From an uncultured Bacteroidales bacterium (lineage in GTDB: Bacteria; Bacteroidota; Bacteroidia; Bacteroidales; FEN-979): a stretch of DNA of 64,000 bases. Below, one piece after another: positions 1-9,375 of this stretch (positions are counted from its first letter, which is position 1; every line of letters begins with the position of its first letter). The position numbers were made by a program, and so were the translations under genes. The notes beneath the pieces are model-generated. The model worked only from the letters and a program-made list of their open reading frames with translations, did no database searches and was not told the DNA's origin. Where the stretch lies: the NCBI GenBank assembly GCA_903959905.1, contig CAJBYO010000090.1:124001-188000 (forward strand). Reading direction: 5' to 3'.

Positions 1-2775
1 ACCCTCCAGCTGCTCTTTCCCGGGTATCATGGTTCCACCTGCAACCTCAACAACATAATGGCTGTTCTTCAAACTGAAGGGGAAACTAACATAAACACCC
101 TCGGGATCAGTTACGGCGAACTTCTTAATGGAATAGCAGAACTCCAGTTTCTTAATGCGGTTGTATAGTCTGATCTCGCACCGGATGCCATCAGGGTCGG
201 TGCAGCCATCCATGTGGCCATGTATGACGATGCTTTCATACACCGGTCCTGGATGTACGCCACTAACCGACAGGTTCTTCCATGATGTACGTGTAACTTC
301 GTCCAACTTGTGCAACTCAAGTTGTCCGCGGTTTTTCCCCAGCCGCTCATAAATGAAATCGCCCAAAGGATATAACGGGTTGATCTCAATGAGTTCCTTC
401 TTCAGGTTTTTATCAAAGAGCCCTGCGATCGCGCCGGTTTTAATGTCAACTCCCAGGCGGTAATATTCATTTTCAAAGATTCCGTCAAATGGTTTTTCGC
501 CGGAGATGGTGCGTGCCTCCTGAGCAACCTCCACCCGGTAGCTCCGGTATCCAAGGGGTGGAACATCCCTGGCTTCCAGCATCCACCATGTACCTTCTTC
601 ACGGGTTGAAACCGCCTGGACAGCTATTGCCTGGCCATTTTCGTCAACCACCCTGAATTGTTTGTCCTTAGGAAGCAGCTGATGATCGACATAAACACTG
701 GCATTGCCTGTCCTTGCCCAGTTCAGTGTATTGAAAACAGTTATTACCGGCACATCCGATTTCGGCAGGAATGGCTGCACCTCCCCCATCACCTCTTCCC
801 GCAGGATCCGGTTCTTCTTCACGGCACTCCACACATAGGATTCCTTTTGGCCAAGCTGCACCACACTGTTCTCACACAGCGGGTCGGTGATGCTTTCAGC
901 GGCACCAAAGGTATGTTCATCGTAAAATGCTATATCATCAGCAATCTGCGATTGAAGATCAGTCACCGACGGGTTTGCGGGAACTCCCATGATGGTAGCC
1001 ATCGCCATCAGTCCGCTGTTGGCGATATAATCGGTATGGGCCATGCGGGCATAGGCAGTCTGGATGGCGGCTGACCCGAAACCATCCATCCACCAGTCGG
1101 GCCACGCCCCGCGTACCACGGGGATATCCCCGGCATGGTTTGCCTTCATGTAGTCCATAAACTCAGAAATTGTTGCCAGGCGGAGTTTCGGCCATACATA
1201 CAATTTATTCCATTCATCCACCAGCCGGCACGCAGTGGTGGAAGGCGGTGAATTGTCGGTAAGGTAACCGCTGAATTCTATCGCATAGCGGTCGAAAGGA
1301 TACCCTTTGCCTGTGATATCTTCCAGGTGCTGAAACAGTCCTTTCCCAAATGTTTCCATGCCGCTCAGTATCCCCAGGCTGTTGCCCCACATGTAATGCT
1401 CAGGCCGGTTGACAAGGACTTTATTACCTGAAGGGGATTCCCACCAGAATGTTGTGGGGTTGTCGAATGGCTTGAGGGCGCGGTGCGTATTCTGGGCCAT
1501 GTTGAGATATTCGATGCCGGCGCCGGAAAGATAATCGGTAAGGCACCATGGAACCCCGTTGATATCGCTCTGCATGGCTGCCTTTACCGGAAAACCCATT
1601 TTCCGGAAAGCACCTACTGGCTGCAGTGTTGATGCAATCATGGTTTCGTCGGCCAGGTCGCTTGAATTAAGGAACAGGCCCGTAAGTTCAATTCTTCCCT
1701 CCTTCACCCTCCGTTTTAATCTCTCCACCTGGGATACAGGCCTTGTTTTCAGGTATTCCCTCACTGCCCAGGATGTTTCGCAGGTCCAGCGGAACCGTGC
1801 ATCGTCGGGAAGTGTATCAGTACGGTCACAGAAATCAAGCGCATAATCGATATAGCGGAGATGGTCGGGGAGAATCTCGGTTTGGGGACGGGTGTAGCCG
1901 ATGTCGGTGTGGGTGTGCTGGACAAGGTAGATGGTAAACTGGTGAAATGGTGAAATGGTGAAATTTGAGGTAGTTGGCTTTTGACCGGAAACAGTTACGG
2001 TGGCAGAGTGATCGCCCTGCGGGGTGCTTTCGGGCAGGAGGATTGTTACTTCGTTGTAGCCGGTTTCAAGGCTGAAGCCGGTTTCGGGGATACCGGAAAT
2101 GGCGATGGTGCCGGTTGCTGGCTCCCCGAGATGGACAAACTGGAATTTCACCGGAATTTTGTTCCCTCCCTCAGCCTTCATGAGTGCAGGCACCTGCCTG
2201 ACGGTCAGCTTCTCTTCCACTGCAGCCTCAAAAGTCATATACCATGACCTGCTCTCTTTTGACTCTCCCACAATCCTGAATTGCTGGGGCTTGTCTTTGA
2301 TGATCATGGAAACGGGAACAGTAAGTACCGCGTATCCCATCGGATCACCATATTTATCAATCATCAGGGGCCGGAAAAGAAGCCTGCTGCCGCTGGCGCC
2401 CTGCACCGTCCAGGGCATGACATCTGAAACAACGGGATTTGCAAATGTGAGGCAGTACATGCCGTTTAAAAACAGCCTGAATTCATGGCTGTCAACATTG
2501 GCGTCAATACCGAATATCCATACCAGGTTCACCGTATTGTCCCGGTACCCGGCAGGAATGACTTCAGATTCCCACGCAACACTCTGCACCGAATCAATAG
2601 ACCTTACAAGCAGTGACGAAGTAACATCGGGCTGGGGTGAATGATACAGGAAACCTCCGCCCCTGACTGTTCTGGCGTATCCTTTGAAGAATTTTCCGGG
2701 CAGGCTGCCGGTATCCTGCGAAGCTGCCTGCAGGACGATGATAAATGCAATAAAAGTGGCGATTCTCCTGATCAT
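1..2775 (-). CDS. GH38-like alpha-mannosidase family glycosidase, secreted (partial, 3' end outside window)
   Basis: An open frame of 925 codons runs from an ATG at 2775 to the window edge without a stop. The first 20 residues look like a signal peptide (MIRRIATFIAFIIVLQAASQ). About 280 residues of beta-rich N-terminal sequence precede the motif VQHTHTDIGYT, which matches the metal-binding His-x-Asp signature of GH38 glycosidases, and QSDINGVPW further on fits the nucleophile region. Known members cleave alpha-mannosides; the substrate here is not shown by the sequence. Near residue 270 an 8-codon stretch is encoded by three copies of an 8-bp repeat (1941-1964). The start overlaps the stop of the upstream kinase as ATGA. 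The family call rests on motifs only. Confidence 0.75.
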   Translation of the reverse strand, partial: MIRRIATFIAFIIVLQAASQDTGSLPGKFFKGYARTVRGGGFLYHSPQPDVTSSLLVRSIDSVQSVAWESEVIPAGYRDNTVNLVWIFGIDANVDSHEFRLFLNGMYCLTFANPVVSDVMPWTVQGASGSRLLFRPLMIDKYGDPMGYAVLTVPVSMIIKDKPQQFRIVGESKESRSWYMTFEAAVEEKLTVRQVPALMKAEGGNKIPVKFQFVHLGEPATGTIAISGIPETGFSLETGYNEVTILLPESTPQGDHSATVTVSGQKPTTSNFTISPFHQFTIYLVQHTHTDIGYTRPQTEILPDHLRYIDYALDFCDRTDTLPDDARFRWTCETSWAVREYLKTRPVSQVERLKRRVKEGRIELTGLFLNSSDLADETMIASTLQPVGAFRKMGFPVKAAMQSDINGVPWCLTDYLSGAGIEYLNMAQNTHRALKPFDNPTTFWWESPSGNKVLVNRPEHYMWGNSLGILSGMETFGKGLFQHLEDITGKGYPFDRYAIEFSGYLTDNSPPSTTACRLVDEWNKLYVWPKLRLATISEFMDYMKANHAGDIPVVRGAWPDWWMDGFGSAAIQTAYARMAHTDYIANSGLMAMATIMGVPANPSVTDLQSQIADDIAFYDEHTFGAAESITDPLCENSVVQLGQKESYVWSAVKKNRILREEVMGEVQPFLPKSDVPVITVFNTLNWARTGNASVYVDHQLLPKDKQFRVVDENGQAIAVQAVSTREEGTWWMLEARDVPPLGYRSYRVEVAQEARTISGEKPFDGIFENEYYRLGVDIKTGAIAGLFDKNLKKELIEINPLYPLGDFIYERLGKNRGQLELHKLDEVTRTSWKNLSVSGVHPGPVYESIVIHGHMDGCTDPDGIRCEIRLYNRIKKLEFCYSIKKFAVTDPEGVYVSFPFSLKNSHYVVEVAGGTMIPGKEQLEG
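1941..1964. repeat. Three copies of an 8-bp unit (GGTGAAAT) inside the GH38-like gene
   Basis: Three perfect tandem octamers add 24 bp in frame to the linker before the GH38 motif. On the coding strand the unit reads ATTTCACC, which has no stop in any frame; the opposite strand would give TGA. The same unit lies between genes at 42376-42399. Confidence 0.9.
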
Positions 2776-5039
2776 TTTCCTGTTGAAGTTGTATGGTCGG
2801 CGAGCGATGGCAGGGAAAAATAAAAAGCAGCACCTTTATCAACCTCGCCCACTGCCCACACCTTTCCTCCGTGACGATGGACAATCCGCTGCACGATGGC
2901 CAGGCCGACTCCGGTTCCTTCAAATTCGTTCGAATTGTGCAGCCGCTGGAAAACTTTGAACAGTTTGTCGGCATGAGCCATGTTGAAACCTGCCCCATTA
3001 TCGCGGATGCAATATATACACATCCCGTTTTCCCTGACCGAGTTGATTGATATAACTGCCTTTTCCTGTTTGGCTGTATATTTCACAGCGTTGGAGATCA
3101 GGTTGGTCCAAACCTGTCTCAGCATGGCGGTATCTGCAGGGACATCGTGGAGCTCGCCAATCTGGATCGTAATCCTTTCGGGCGGAACCAGTTCCGTCTC
3201 TACCATGTAGATGGAGCTGACCAGCTTTGTCATTTCCACAACCGTTGGCTGGATGTCCGACCTTACCAGTCGTGCAAAGGCAAGCAAATCATCAATCAGG
3301 CGGGCCATTTTGATGGAATTATCCTGGATGATGGAACACAGTCTCCGGCCTTCACCGTCAAGTTTGTCGGTATAATCGTCAATAAGTAACTGTGTAAATC
3401 CATGAATGCCCCGGAGCGGTGCACGCAGGTCATGTGACACAGAATAGGAAAAAGCTTCCAGTTCATTGTTGGCAACCATCAGCTGGGCTGTACGTTCCTG
3501 AACCCGCATTTCCAGGGTGCTGTTCAATTTTCGTATTTCTTCCTCAGCCTGTTTCCGCATCAGGGCTGCCCCGATCATTTCTCCGATGCTTTCAAAAAAA
3601 AGAACTCTTTCCTTTGAAAAGCAATCAGCCTCCCGGTTATTGAGTTGCAGAACACCAACAATCTCCTGCCCGGCTTGGATGGGTATTATTGCAAAGGATT
3701 TGTATCCTTCACAGATGCACCTGTTCCTGGGGTGATGCCTCGGGTCATCTTCCGGCTGAATGTCCATTAAGGCTGATGAATTGTTGGTCCAGAAACTTCC
3801 TCCCTCTGTAAATAAAGGGTTCATAGGGTCAATATAACCTGAAATAACCAACCCACAGGTACAATCAAGTTGTTTGTGTTCACAGGAAACCTTCAGGTTG
3901 GCCTCACTTGTATCAAATGTCAGGCGTGAATTTTCTGTTTTGCAAAAGTCATCCAAAAACCCTGACTGAAAAAAATGCGGGTAATCGTCCCCATCCTTTA
4001 ACCGGATCCCGACTGCGTCGGCCTTGCTTTCATTACGAAGCAGGGGAATCACCTGCTGAATTGCATCAGAAAGTGACACAGGACTATTAAGAATATGAAG
4101 AATGGAAGATGTCAGAATTACCCTGTTCTCAGCCTGTCGCCGCTTTGACACATCCAGGGTCATCCCTGTGATGATATCGCCTGACAGGAAGCCGTTTACA
4201 AGTACATGCAGCGTTTTTCCTTTGGCGGTTACCAGGTCGATTTCATAATTGGCAACCTGGTCGTTCTTTTTAAGCAGGCTGGTAAAAGCCTGCCTTTGCT
4301 CTTTGTACTTATAGACAGAGATTACCTCAGAATTGAAAAAATCATCCTGTGTATTGAACTCCAACATTTTCCAGAAGGCTTCATTGGCGTAAAGGAATTT
4401 ACCCTCCAGGTTTGATGTATAAATGCCAATGATGGCAGTTTCCACAAGACTTCTGTATTTCCTTTCAGCGGTTAGCTGGTTCTCCACTGCCTGTTTTCTC
4501 TCAGTGATATCCACTGCGGTGACCAGGCATTGTTTGCCGTTTTCAGCAATGACTCCGGTCAGGTTAACATGTACAATATCATTTTCATCCCTTTGAATGG
4601 CGACTTCGCAGTTTTCCAAGGCTGTGCTTTCGAACACTTTTTCGAGGAAAGTGGAGAATCCTTTTTGTGATTCAGGTGAAAGGAATAACATAAAACGCAT
4701 GTTCAGCAGGGGTGAACGATCCTTACCAAGTAACAAGGAGCCATGCAGATTCAAATCAAAAATGTAACCTTCAGCGGAAAGAGTAAAATAACCTGACGGG
4801 GCAAATTCATACAATTCAGTGTATTTGTTTGCGGTCTCCTGCAATGTTGCCTTTGACAGATGGAGTTCTTCGTTCTGCATGTTAAGTTCAACCTGATGAA
4901 CCTCCAGTTCATGAATCAGTTTCAAGGTATCCTCAGCCGAAAGGTTCAGTTTGTATGCTGCTGGCATCTCATTAATTTTCTCCTCCGCTATCTGCCGCAA
5001 AAGTCTGGCCTCTGTGGTTGTTTCCTTTTTCCGTTTCAT
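2772..5039 (-). CDS. PAS-PAS-GAF sensor histidine kinase
   Basis: The 755-residue protein starts with a short coiled coil rich in Glu and Gln (about 40-75). Two PAS domains follow (about 75-185 and 190-300), then a GAF-like domain (about 310-490) and a HisKA domain with phospho-acceptor SYSVSHDLRAPLRG (His near 535). The HATPase_c domain shows NLISNAVKYT, DNGAGFN and GTGVGLAI. The kinase core resembles those of bacteriophytochrome-type kinases. No membrane segment is visible, so it is probably cytosolic. It lies 8 bp downstream of the CheB-CheR-PAS gene, which has no kinase domain, so the two probably act together. The stop overlaps the GH38-like start by 4 bp. Confidence 0.9.
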   Translation of the reverse strand: MKRKKETTTEARLLRQIAEEKINEMPAAYKLNLSAEDTLKLIHELEVHQVELNMQNEELHLSKATLQETANKYTELYEFAPSGYFTLSAEGYIFDLNLHGSLLLGKDRSPLLNMRFMLFLSPESQKGFSTFLEKVFESTALENCEVAIQRDENDIVHVNLTGVIAENGKQCLVTAVDITERKQAVENQLTAERKYRSLVETAIIGIYTSNLEGKFLYANEAFWKMLEFNTQDDFFNSEVISVYKYKEQRQAFTSLLKKNDQVANYEIDLVTAKGKTLHVLVNGFLSGDIITGMTLDVSKRRQAENRVILTSSILHILNSPVSLSDAIQQVIPLLRNESKADAVGIRLKDGDDYPHFFQSGFLDDFCKTENSRLTFDTSEANLKVSCEHKQLDCTCGLVISGYIDPMNPLFTEGGSFWTNNSSALMDIQPEDDPRHHPRNRCICEGYKSFAIIPIQAGQEIVGVLQLNNREADCFSKERVLFFESIGEMIGAALMRKQAEEEIRKLNSTLEMRVQERTAQLMVANNELEAFSYSVSHDLRAPLRGIHGFTQLLIDDYTDKLDGEGRRLCSIIQDNSIKMARLIDDLLAFARLVRSDIQPTVVEMTKLVSSIYMVETELVPPERITIQIGELHDVPADTAMLRQVWTNLISNAVKYTAKQEKAVISINSVRENGMCIYCIRDNGAGFNMAHADKLFKVFQRLHNSNEFEGTGVGLAIVQRIVHRHGGKVWAVGEVDKGAAFYFSLPSLADHTTSTGK

Positions 5040-5047
5040 AGCATTTT

Positions 5048-8005
5048 TTACGGCATACCGGGCTTTGTGGTTTCACGGATATTGCACTGAATCACTTTAT
5101 TTTCATCTTCCGAGTACACATTGCTCACAAACTCAACGTTGATCCTTTTCCCTGCCGCTGTTTCAAGCGGCAGTCCTTCATACCTGACGATCTCGGATTT
5201 CTGGAGTTCAAGGAACTTATCACGGTTGGCAACAATGTCTTTAAAGAATCCGATTTCCCAGATTGCTTTTTCTGTAAGTTGTTTCTTTGAATAGCCCAGC
5301 ATACTTATTAAAAACGGGTTTACATCAATGATCCTGCCTGATTCAGCGTCAAGGATCAATATCCCGTCTTTGGCTGATTCAAACAACCTCCTGTAGCGGG
5401 TTTCCGAAATGATCAGCGTATCTGTGATTCCTTTTCTTTCAAACTCAAGTTTCTTGGCGACGGTGATATCATTGAAGGTAATAACCAGCCCGTCAATTCG
5501 GTCATCATGGGTTCGGTAAGGCATGATCCTGATAGTGAACCACCGCCCGTCGTTGGTTGTGATAACCGTTTCCACCGACAGTAGTGTCTTGATCACTTTT
5601 CTGGCATGACTGTCCATTTCGGGGTACTGAAGGTCAGTTACCAGGTCGGTAAACGGCCGGCCGATATCTGTATTCCGCAACTTAATGACCTGCGAAACCG
5701 GATCGGTGAACCTTCTGATATTGAGCTCTTTGTCGAGAAACAGCGTGGCTATTTCAGTGCTGTTCAACAGGTTTTTCATATCATTGTTTGCCTGAACAAA
5801 GTCAGTCACCTTGCTCTGCAGTTCAACATTCATGGTCTGGAGCTCTTCGTTGAGGCTTTGCATCTCCTCCTTGGATGTGGTGAGCTCTTCATTGGTTGAC
5901 TGCAACTCCTCGTTGGTTGACTGCAACTCCTCGTTGGTTGATTTCAGCTCTTCCTGGGAGGTTTGCATCTCTTCACGGGTATTTTGCAATTCTTCATAAC
6001 TCCGTTGCAGGTCTGCCTCCAGTTCCAATAACCTGGTTGCCGGCATGCGACCGGAGGATTTGTTACCTTGGTGCACAACTTCAATTTCAGGAGGCACATC
6101 TTTGAATATGATCATCACCATACCCCTGATCGATGGCGGGCTTTCAAGACGCTGAACAATGATATCAACGCACGTTTTTGTACCATTTGTTCCTATCCTG
6201 ATTTTCCGGAGATGCACTTCATCATAGCTCTGCATGACTTTGCGCATGGCGCCGGGAAGCACTTCCCTCAACCCTTCACGTGCCATGGCATATACATTCC
6301 AGTTTGCCCTGCCTGCTAACGGTTCAAGATAATTACCGGTACGGCCGGTGATGTAAATGATGTCGCCTTTAGGGTTGACAAGGACGCTGGCAGGAGCAAA
6401 ACGCTGCAGCAGAATCTGATCGGCAAGGACAGATATTTTTTCAATGGGTTTAACCGCTCCCTTCTTTGATGCCATTTCTGCTTTTTTATTTTCAAAGGCA
6501 CTTGGAAAATCAACAAGAAACGATGTTGTGGTAAACGGTGCGCGCCTGAATATTTTCATTCTGCTGTCAAGTTCTTCAAACCCTTCCGAATGTCCGCCAA
6601 GGGTTTCGGAAGTACCCAGTACCATGATGCCGCCCGGATTCAGGCTGTAATTGAAAAGCTTCATTAATTTATGTTGCAATTCCGGCTCCATATAAATCAG
6701 CAGATTTCTGCAGGTTAAAAGGTCGAGTTTTGTAAACGGAGGATCCTTTATGACATTCTGAGAGGCAAAAACCACCATTTCACGGATCAGGTTGTTCACC
6801 CTGTAGCCCCCCTCTTCAACATTAAAGAACTGGAGCAACCGCTGCTGAGACACATCAGATGCAATCTGCAGGGGAAAAACACCTTTCCTGGCTTTGTCCA
6901 CAGCTTCAACATCAAGATCAGTGGCAAAAATCTGCAACGACAACTTTTTATGCTTTTTAATTTTCTCCATGGCCTCCTTAAAGACGATGGCCAATGAATA
7001 GGCCTCTTCGCCGGTAGAGCAACCTGTAACCCATGCCCGCATCACATGCCCGTTGGGCAACTTGCTCATCAGTTCAGGAAGCACATGCTCCCTGAGTGTT
7101 TCCCATAGCGGCGGATCGCGGAAAAAGCTGGTTACCCCGATGAGCAGCTCTTTGAACAGGATTTCAACCTCCTGGGGATTCTCCTGAAGGAATCGCACAT
7201 AGTGGTTTATCTTATCTATCTGGTGAATGCCCTTTCTGCGTTCAATTCTCCTGAAAAGGGTGCTTTTTTTATACAAAGAAAAGTCGTGCCCCGATTGCTC
7301 ACGAAGCAGGATGATAATTTTATCAAGGTTGCTCTTGCTTTTTTCATCAATTTCAAGAGAATCTCTGTGAATTGGTTTAATTTTCAGGAACTCAATTAGT
7401 TTTCCCGGCAGATCTTCAGCGGCTGCGATAATATCTGCGGTCACTGCGGCAATGGCACTCCCGGGCATCCCGTCAAACTTGGCCGTTGTCGGGTCCTGCA
7501 CCAGCACAGTGCCATGGTGTTCTTTGATGGCCTTCACCCCGAGGCTGCCGTCGGAACCCATCCCGGAAAGGATGATCCCTATGCTTTTACCCTGCCTGTC
7601 GTCGGCCAGCGAACGAAAAAACGTATCAATGGGCAAACGCAGCCCCCGCGTTTCCACAGGGCTAAAAAGGTACAGTATGCCTTTGAGAATGGAAATACTC
7701 TTATTCGGTGGCAATACATAAACAATGTTTGGCTTCACTTTAAGGTGGTCAGCTGCCTGAAATACTTTCATCGGCGTTATGCGCTGAAGCAGTTCGGGCA
7801 TGATGCCTGCATGCGTGGGATCAAGGTGCTGAATAACTACAAAGGCCATCCCTGTGTCATCCGGCATGTTGCCAAAAAAATTTTCAAGTGCTTCCAGACC
7901 TCCTGCTGATGCGCCGATTCCCACAATCGGGAAAACAGTATCAGGCTTTTTCGTAGCGGGTGCTTTTCTGCCAGATTCAACAGCGGCGGACTTTGTTTTT
8001 TTCAT
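5048..8005 (-). CDS. CheB-CheR-PAS fusion signalling protein
   Basis: This 985-residue fusion has three parts. Residues 25-215 are a CheB methylesterase domain with Ser33 in GASAGG, the His of IQHLDP and the Asp of GMGSDG. Residues of about 230-490 are a CheR methyltransferase domain with SAM motif TGCSTGEEAYS and the TCRNLLIYM block. A long coiled coil with repeated STNEELQ units then leads to two PAS domains. CheB lacks a receiver domain and there is no kinase domain, so output probably goes through the kinase 8 bp downstream. Such proteins are known in Bacteroidota and proteobacteria, but their substrates are mostly unknown. No chemoreceptor gene lies in the window. The gene is divergent from gvpA. 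Confidence 0.92.
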   Translation of the reverse strand: MKKTKSAAVESGRKAPATKKPDTVFPIVGIGASAGGLEALENFFGNMPDDTGMAFVVIQHLDPTHAGIMPELLQRITPMKVFQAADHLKVKPNIVYVLPPNKSISILKGILYLFSPVETRGLRLPIDTFFRSLADDRQGKSIGIILSGMGSDGSLGVKAIKEHHGTVLVQDPTTAKFDGMPGSAIAAVTADIIAAAEDLPGKLIEFLKIKPIHRDSLEIDEKSKSNLDKIIILLREQSGHDFSLYKKSTLFRRIERRKGIHQIDKINHYVRFLQENPQEVEILFKELLIGVTSFFRDPPLWETLREHVLPELMSKLPNGHVMRAWVTGCSTGEEAYSLAIVFKEAMEKIKKHKKLSLQIFATDLDVEAVDKARKGVFPLQIASDVSQQRLLQFFNVEEGGYRVNNLIREMVVFASQNVIKDPPFTKLDLLTCRNLLIYMEPELQHKLMKLFNYSLNPGGIMVLGTSETLGGHSEGFEELDSRMKIFRRAPFTTTSFLVDFPSAFENKKAEMASKKGAVKPIEKISVLADQILLQRFAPASVLVNPKGDIIYITGRTGNYLEPLAGRANWNVYAMAREGLREVLPGAMRKVMQSYDEVHLRKIRIGTNGTKTCVDIIVQRLESPPSIRGMVMIIFKDVPPEIEVVHQGNKSSGRMPATRLLELEADLQRSYEELQNTREEMQTSQEELKSTNEELQSTNEELQSTNEELTTSKEEMQSLNEELQTMNVELQSKVTDFVQANNDMKNLLNSTEIATLFLDKELNIRRFTDPVSQVIKLRNTDIGRPFTDLVTDLQYPEMDSHARKVIKTLLSVETVITTNDGRWFTIRIMPYRTHDDRIDGLVITFNDITVAKKLEFERKGITDTLIISETRYRRLFESAKDGILILDAESGRIIDVNPFLISMLGYSKKQLTEKAIWEIGFFKDIVANRDKFLELQKSEIVRYEGLPLETAAGKRINVEFVSNVYSEDENKVIQCNIRETTKPGMP

Positions 8006-8143
8006 GGAGGGAAGTCAAAGTATCAGCAAATGCTTACACATGCCATTTTATATGTAAAGATAAGCCATAATTCATTTAACCCGACAACGCCGGCAGAGAT
8101 TAACTTTTTTCTGCACATTTTACGGCATGCCACAAATGAAAAT

Positions 8144-8159
8144 CCACGTAATGACGTGG
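8144..8159. promoter_or_regulatory. Inverted repeat, candidate activator site upstream of gvpA
   Basis: CCACGT and ACGTGG are separated by 4 nt, giving perfect 6-bp arms. The centre is about 150 bp upstream of the sigma-54 -24 element, a normal distance for an NtrC-type enhancer site. Only one copy is seen, so the role is inferred. Confidence 0.35.
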
Positions 8160-8300
8160 TATTATCGCGTAAAAACCGATCTCTTGAATTAGAAACAAAC
8201 GAAAAGTAAAAACTTCAAAAAATATTTGAATATTTTAATGCCATCACCTGCAGCCTGTTAACAGGAATAACTGCATCAATCAACAACTGTGCAGGAATTG

Positions 8301-8316
8301 TGGCCCTCTTATTGCA
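8301..8316 (+). promoter_or_regulatory. Sigma-54 (RpoN) -24/-12 promoter of gvpA
   Basis: TGGCCCTCTTATTGCA fits TGGCAC-N5-TTGCA with one mismatch in the first block, the invariant GG and GC, and the exact 16-bp length. It lies 81 bp before the gvpA ATG, giving a leader of about 70 nt. Two NtrC-type activators with a GSFTGA loop are encoded at the far end of the cluster. Confidence 0.75.
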
Positions 8317-8396
8317 AGGTATGCCAGTACAAGAGGTAAGCCGTCCCTCCAATGTAAAGTACGGTAAACAGTAATTTAATATAGGAGATTAAAAAA

Positions 8397-8600
8397 ATGG
8401 TAGAAAAGACGATCGGATCATCAAGCCTCGTAGAAGTAATTGACCGTATCCTTGACAAAGGTGTTGTAGTTGACGCATGGGTAAGAGTTTCATTGGTTGG
8501 TATCGAACTGCTTGCTATTGAAGCAAGAATCGTTGTTGCCTCTGTTGAGACTTACCTGAAGTATGCTGAAGCAATCGGATTAACTGCAAAAGCCGCTTAA
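8397..8600 (+). CDS. gvpA: Gas vesicle structural protein GvpA
   Basis: A 67-residue protein, slightly shorter than cyanobacterial GvpA. Its motifs [21 protein letters not shown] and [18 protein letters not shown] are almost those of the canonical protein. GvpA is the small hydrophobic subunit that assembles into the ribbed, gas-permeable wall of the vesicle. The start is fixed by a strong AGGAGA 8 bp upstream, unusual for Bacteroidota, which often lack such sites. It is the first gene after the sigma-54 promoter and is followed by a 123-bp gap with no obvious terminator. Only one copy is present; two more distant GvpA-family genes occur downstream. Confidence 0.97.
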   Translation: MVEKTIGSSSLVEVIDRILDKGVVVDAWVRVSLVGIELLAIEARIVVASVETYLKYAEAIGLTAKAA

Positions 8601-8723
8601 GACACTTTGCAGTAACAACTATTCTTGCTAAGACATCCTTTACCGTATCCTACCCTCAAGCATGTTTCACCAAGAATTTTCTTTCCCCTCGAGTTTATTA
8701 TCACTTTCAATTCCCTTATACAT

Positions 8724-9332
8724 ATGAGTACCCTGGCTGAATTAAACCTTGACGGTTTTTTTGACAATATTATTGCCTCCTACGAAACAAGGATCCAGAA
8801 AATACAAACCGCCTTCCAGTCATCTGAAAATATCACAGAGTCATCCCACTCCCTGTTTGACAATGTACATCATTCCCTCAACGACCTTAAAACAGAGCGG
8901 GACATACTGAATTCAAGGCTTTGCGAAACCCTGGCCAAAAACGGTTCCCTGCGCAAAAAAGATTACAACACCATGATGTCGGGCATACTCAGCATGCTTG
9001 ACACAAAAGAAAAAGAGGCGGAACACCAGTTTATGGCATTTATTGAAGCACAGAAGGAAACCGCTCATTCCATAAAAACAAGTCTGTTGGGGATAAAAGA
9101 TATAACGTCGCAGGATGCCACTGAAAAAATTATCATCATCAAAGACCAACTCAACCAGATTTCTACTCTGCAGGAAACAAGGAAAGAAACGGTCATGAAG
9201 ACCTTTACCGATTTCCAGAAAATACACAACAGAATGATTGAATGCCTTGAAAGCCTTCTTGAAAAAGGCGATCAGATCAAGGTAAGTGATATTAAAACAG
9301 TCAAAAACCAGATCATACAAGAACTTAATTAA
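8724..9332 (+). CDS. Coiled-coil GvpC-like protein
   Basis: From the ATG at 8724 the protein has 202 residues and is almost wholly helical and charged (STLAELNLDGFF onward). An in-frame TTG at 8625 would add 33 poorly structured residues and is less likely. The stretch LAKNGSLRKKDYNTMMSGI matches the repeat motif of the next gene (LANGEADRLNDYNVIMKGI). The two proteins are therefore relatives. By position after gvpA and by helical repeat character it may be a GvpC-type outer strengthening protein; I do not recognise a named family. No clear ribosome binding site precedes it. Confidence 0.75.
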   Translation: MSTLAELNLDGFFDNIIASYETRIQKIQTAFQSSENITESSHSLFDNVHHSLNDLKTERDILNSRLCETLAKNGSLRKKDYNTMMSGILSMLDTKEKEAEHQFMAFIEAQKETAHSIKTSLLGIKDITSQDATEKIIIIKDQLNQISTLQETRKETVMKTFTDFQKIHNRMIECLESLLEKGDQIKVSDIKTVKNQIIQELN

Positions 9333-9375
9333 GGCAGGCAGCCAAACATTTAATTTAAACATAGGAGATAAAAAA

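Larger units (their letters stand above)
8006..8396. other. Divergent regulatory region between cheB-cheR-PAS and gvpA
   Basis: No gene is visible in these 391 bp. The region holds a 6-bp-arm dyad (8144-8159), a sigma-54 type promoter (8301-8316) and the gvpA ribosome binding site (AGGAGA, 8383-8388). I see no convincing Bacteroidota-type promoter for the minus-strand gene. Confidence 0.7.

Noticed and set aside
5048-8005. Part of a classical chemotaxis operon
   Set aside because: No cheA, cheW, cheY or receptor gene is in the window, and CheB lacks its receiver domain.
8033-8047. Reverse-strand sigma-54 promoter for the CheB-CheR-PAS gene (TGCTT...TGCCA)
   Set aside because: The element is one base short of the strict spacing and differs in the -12 block.
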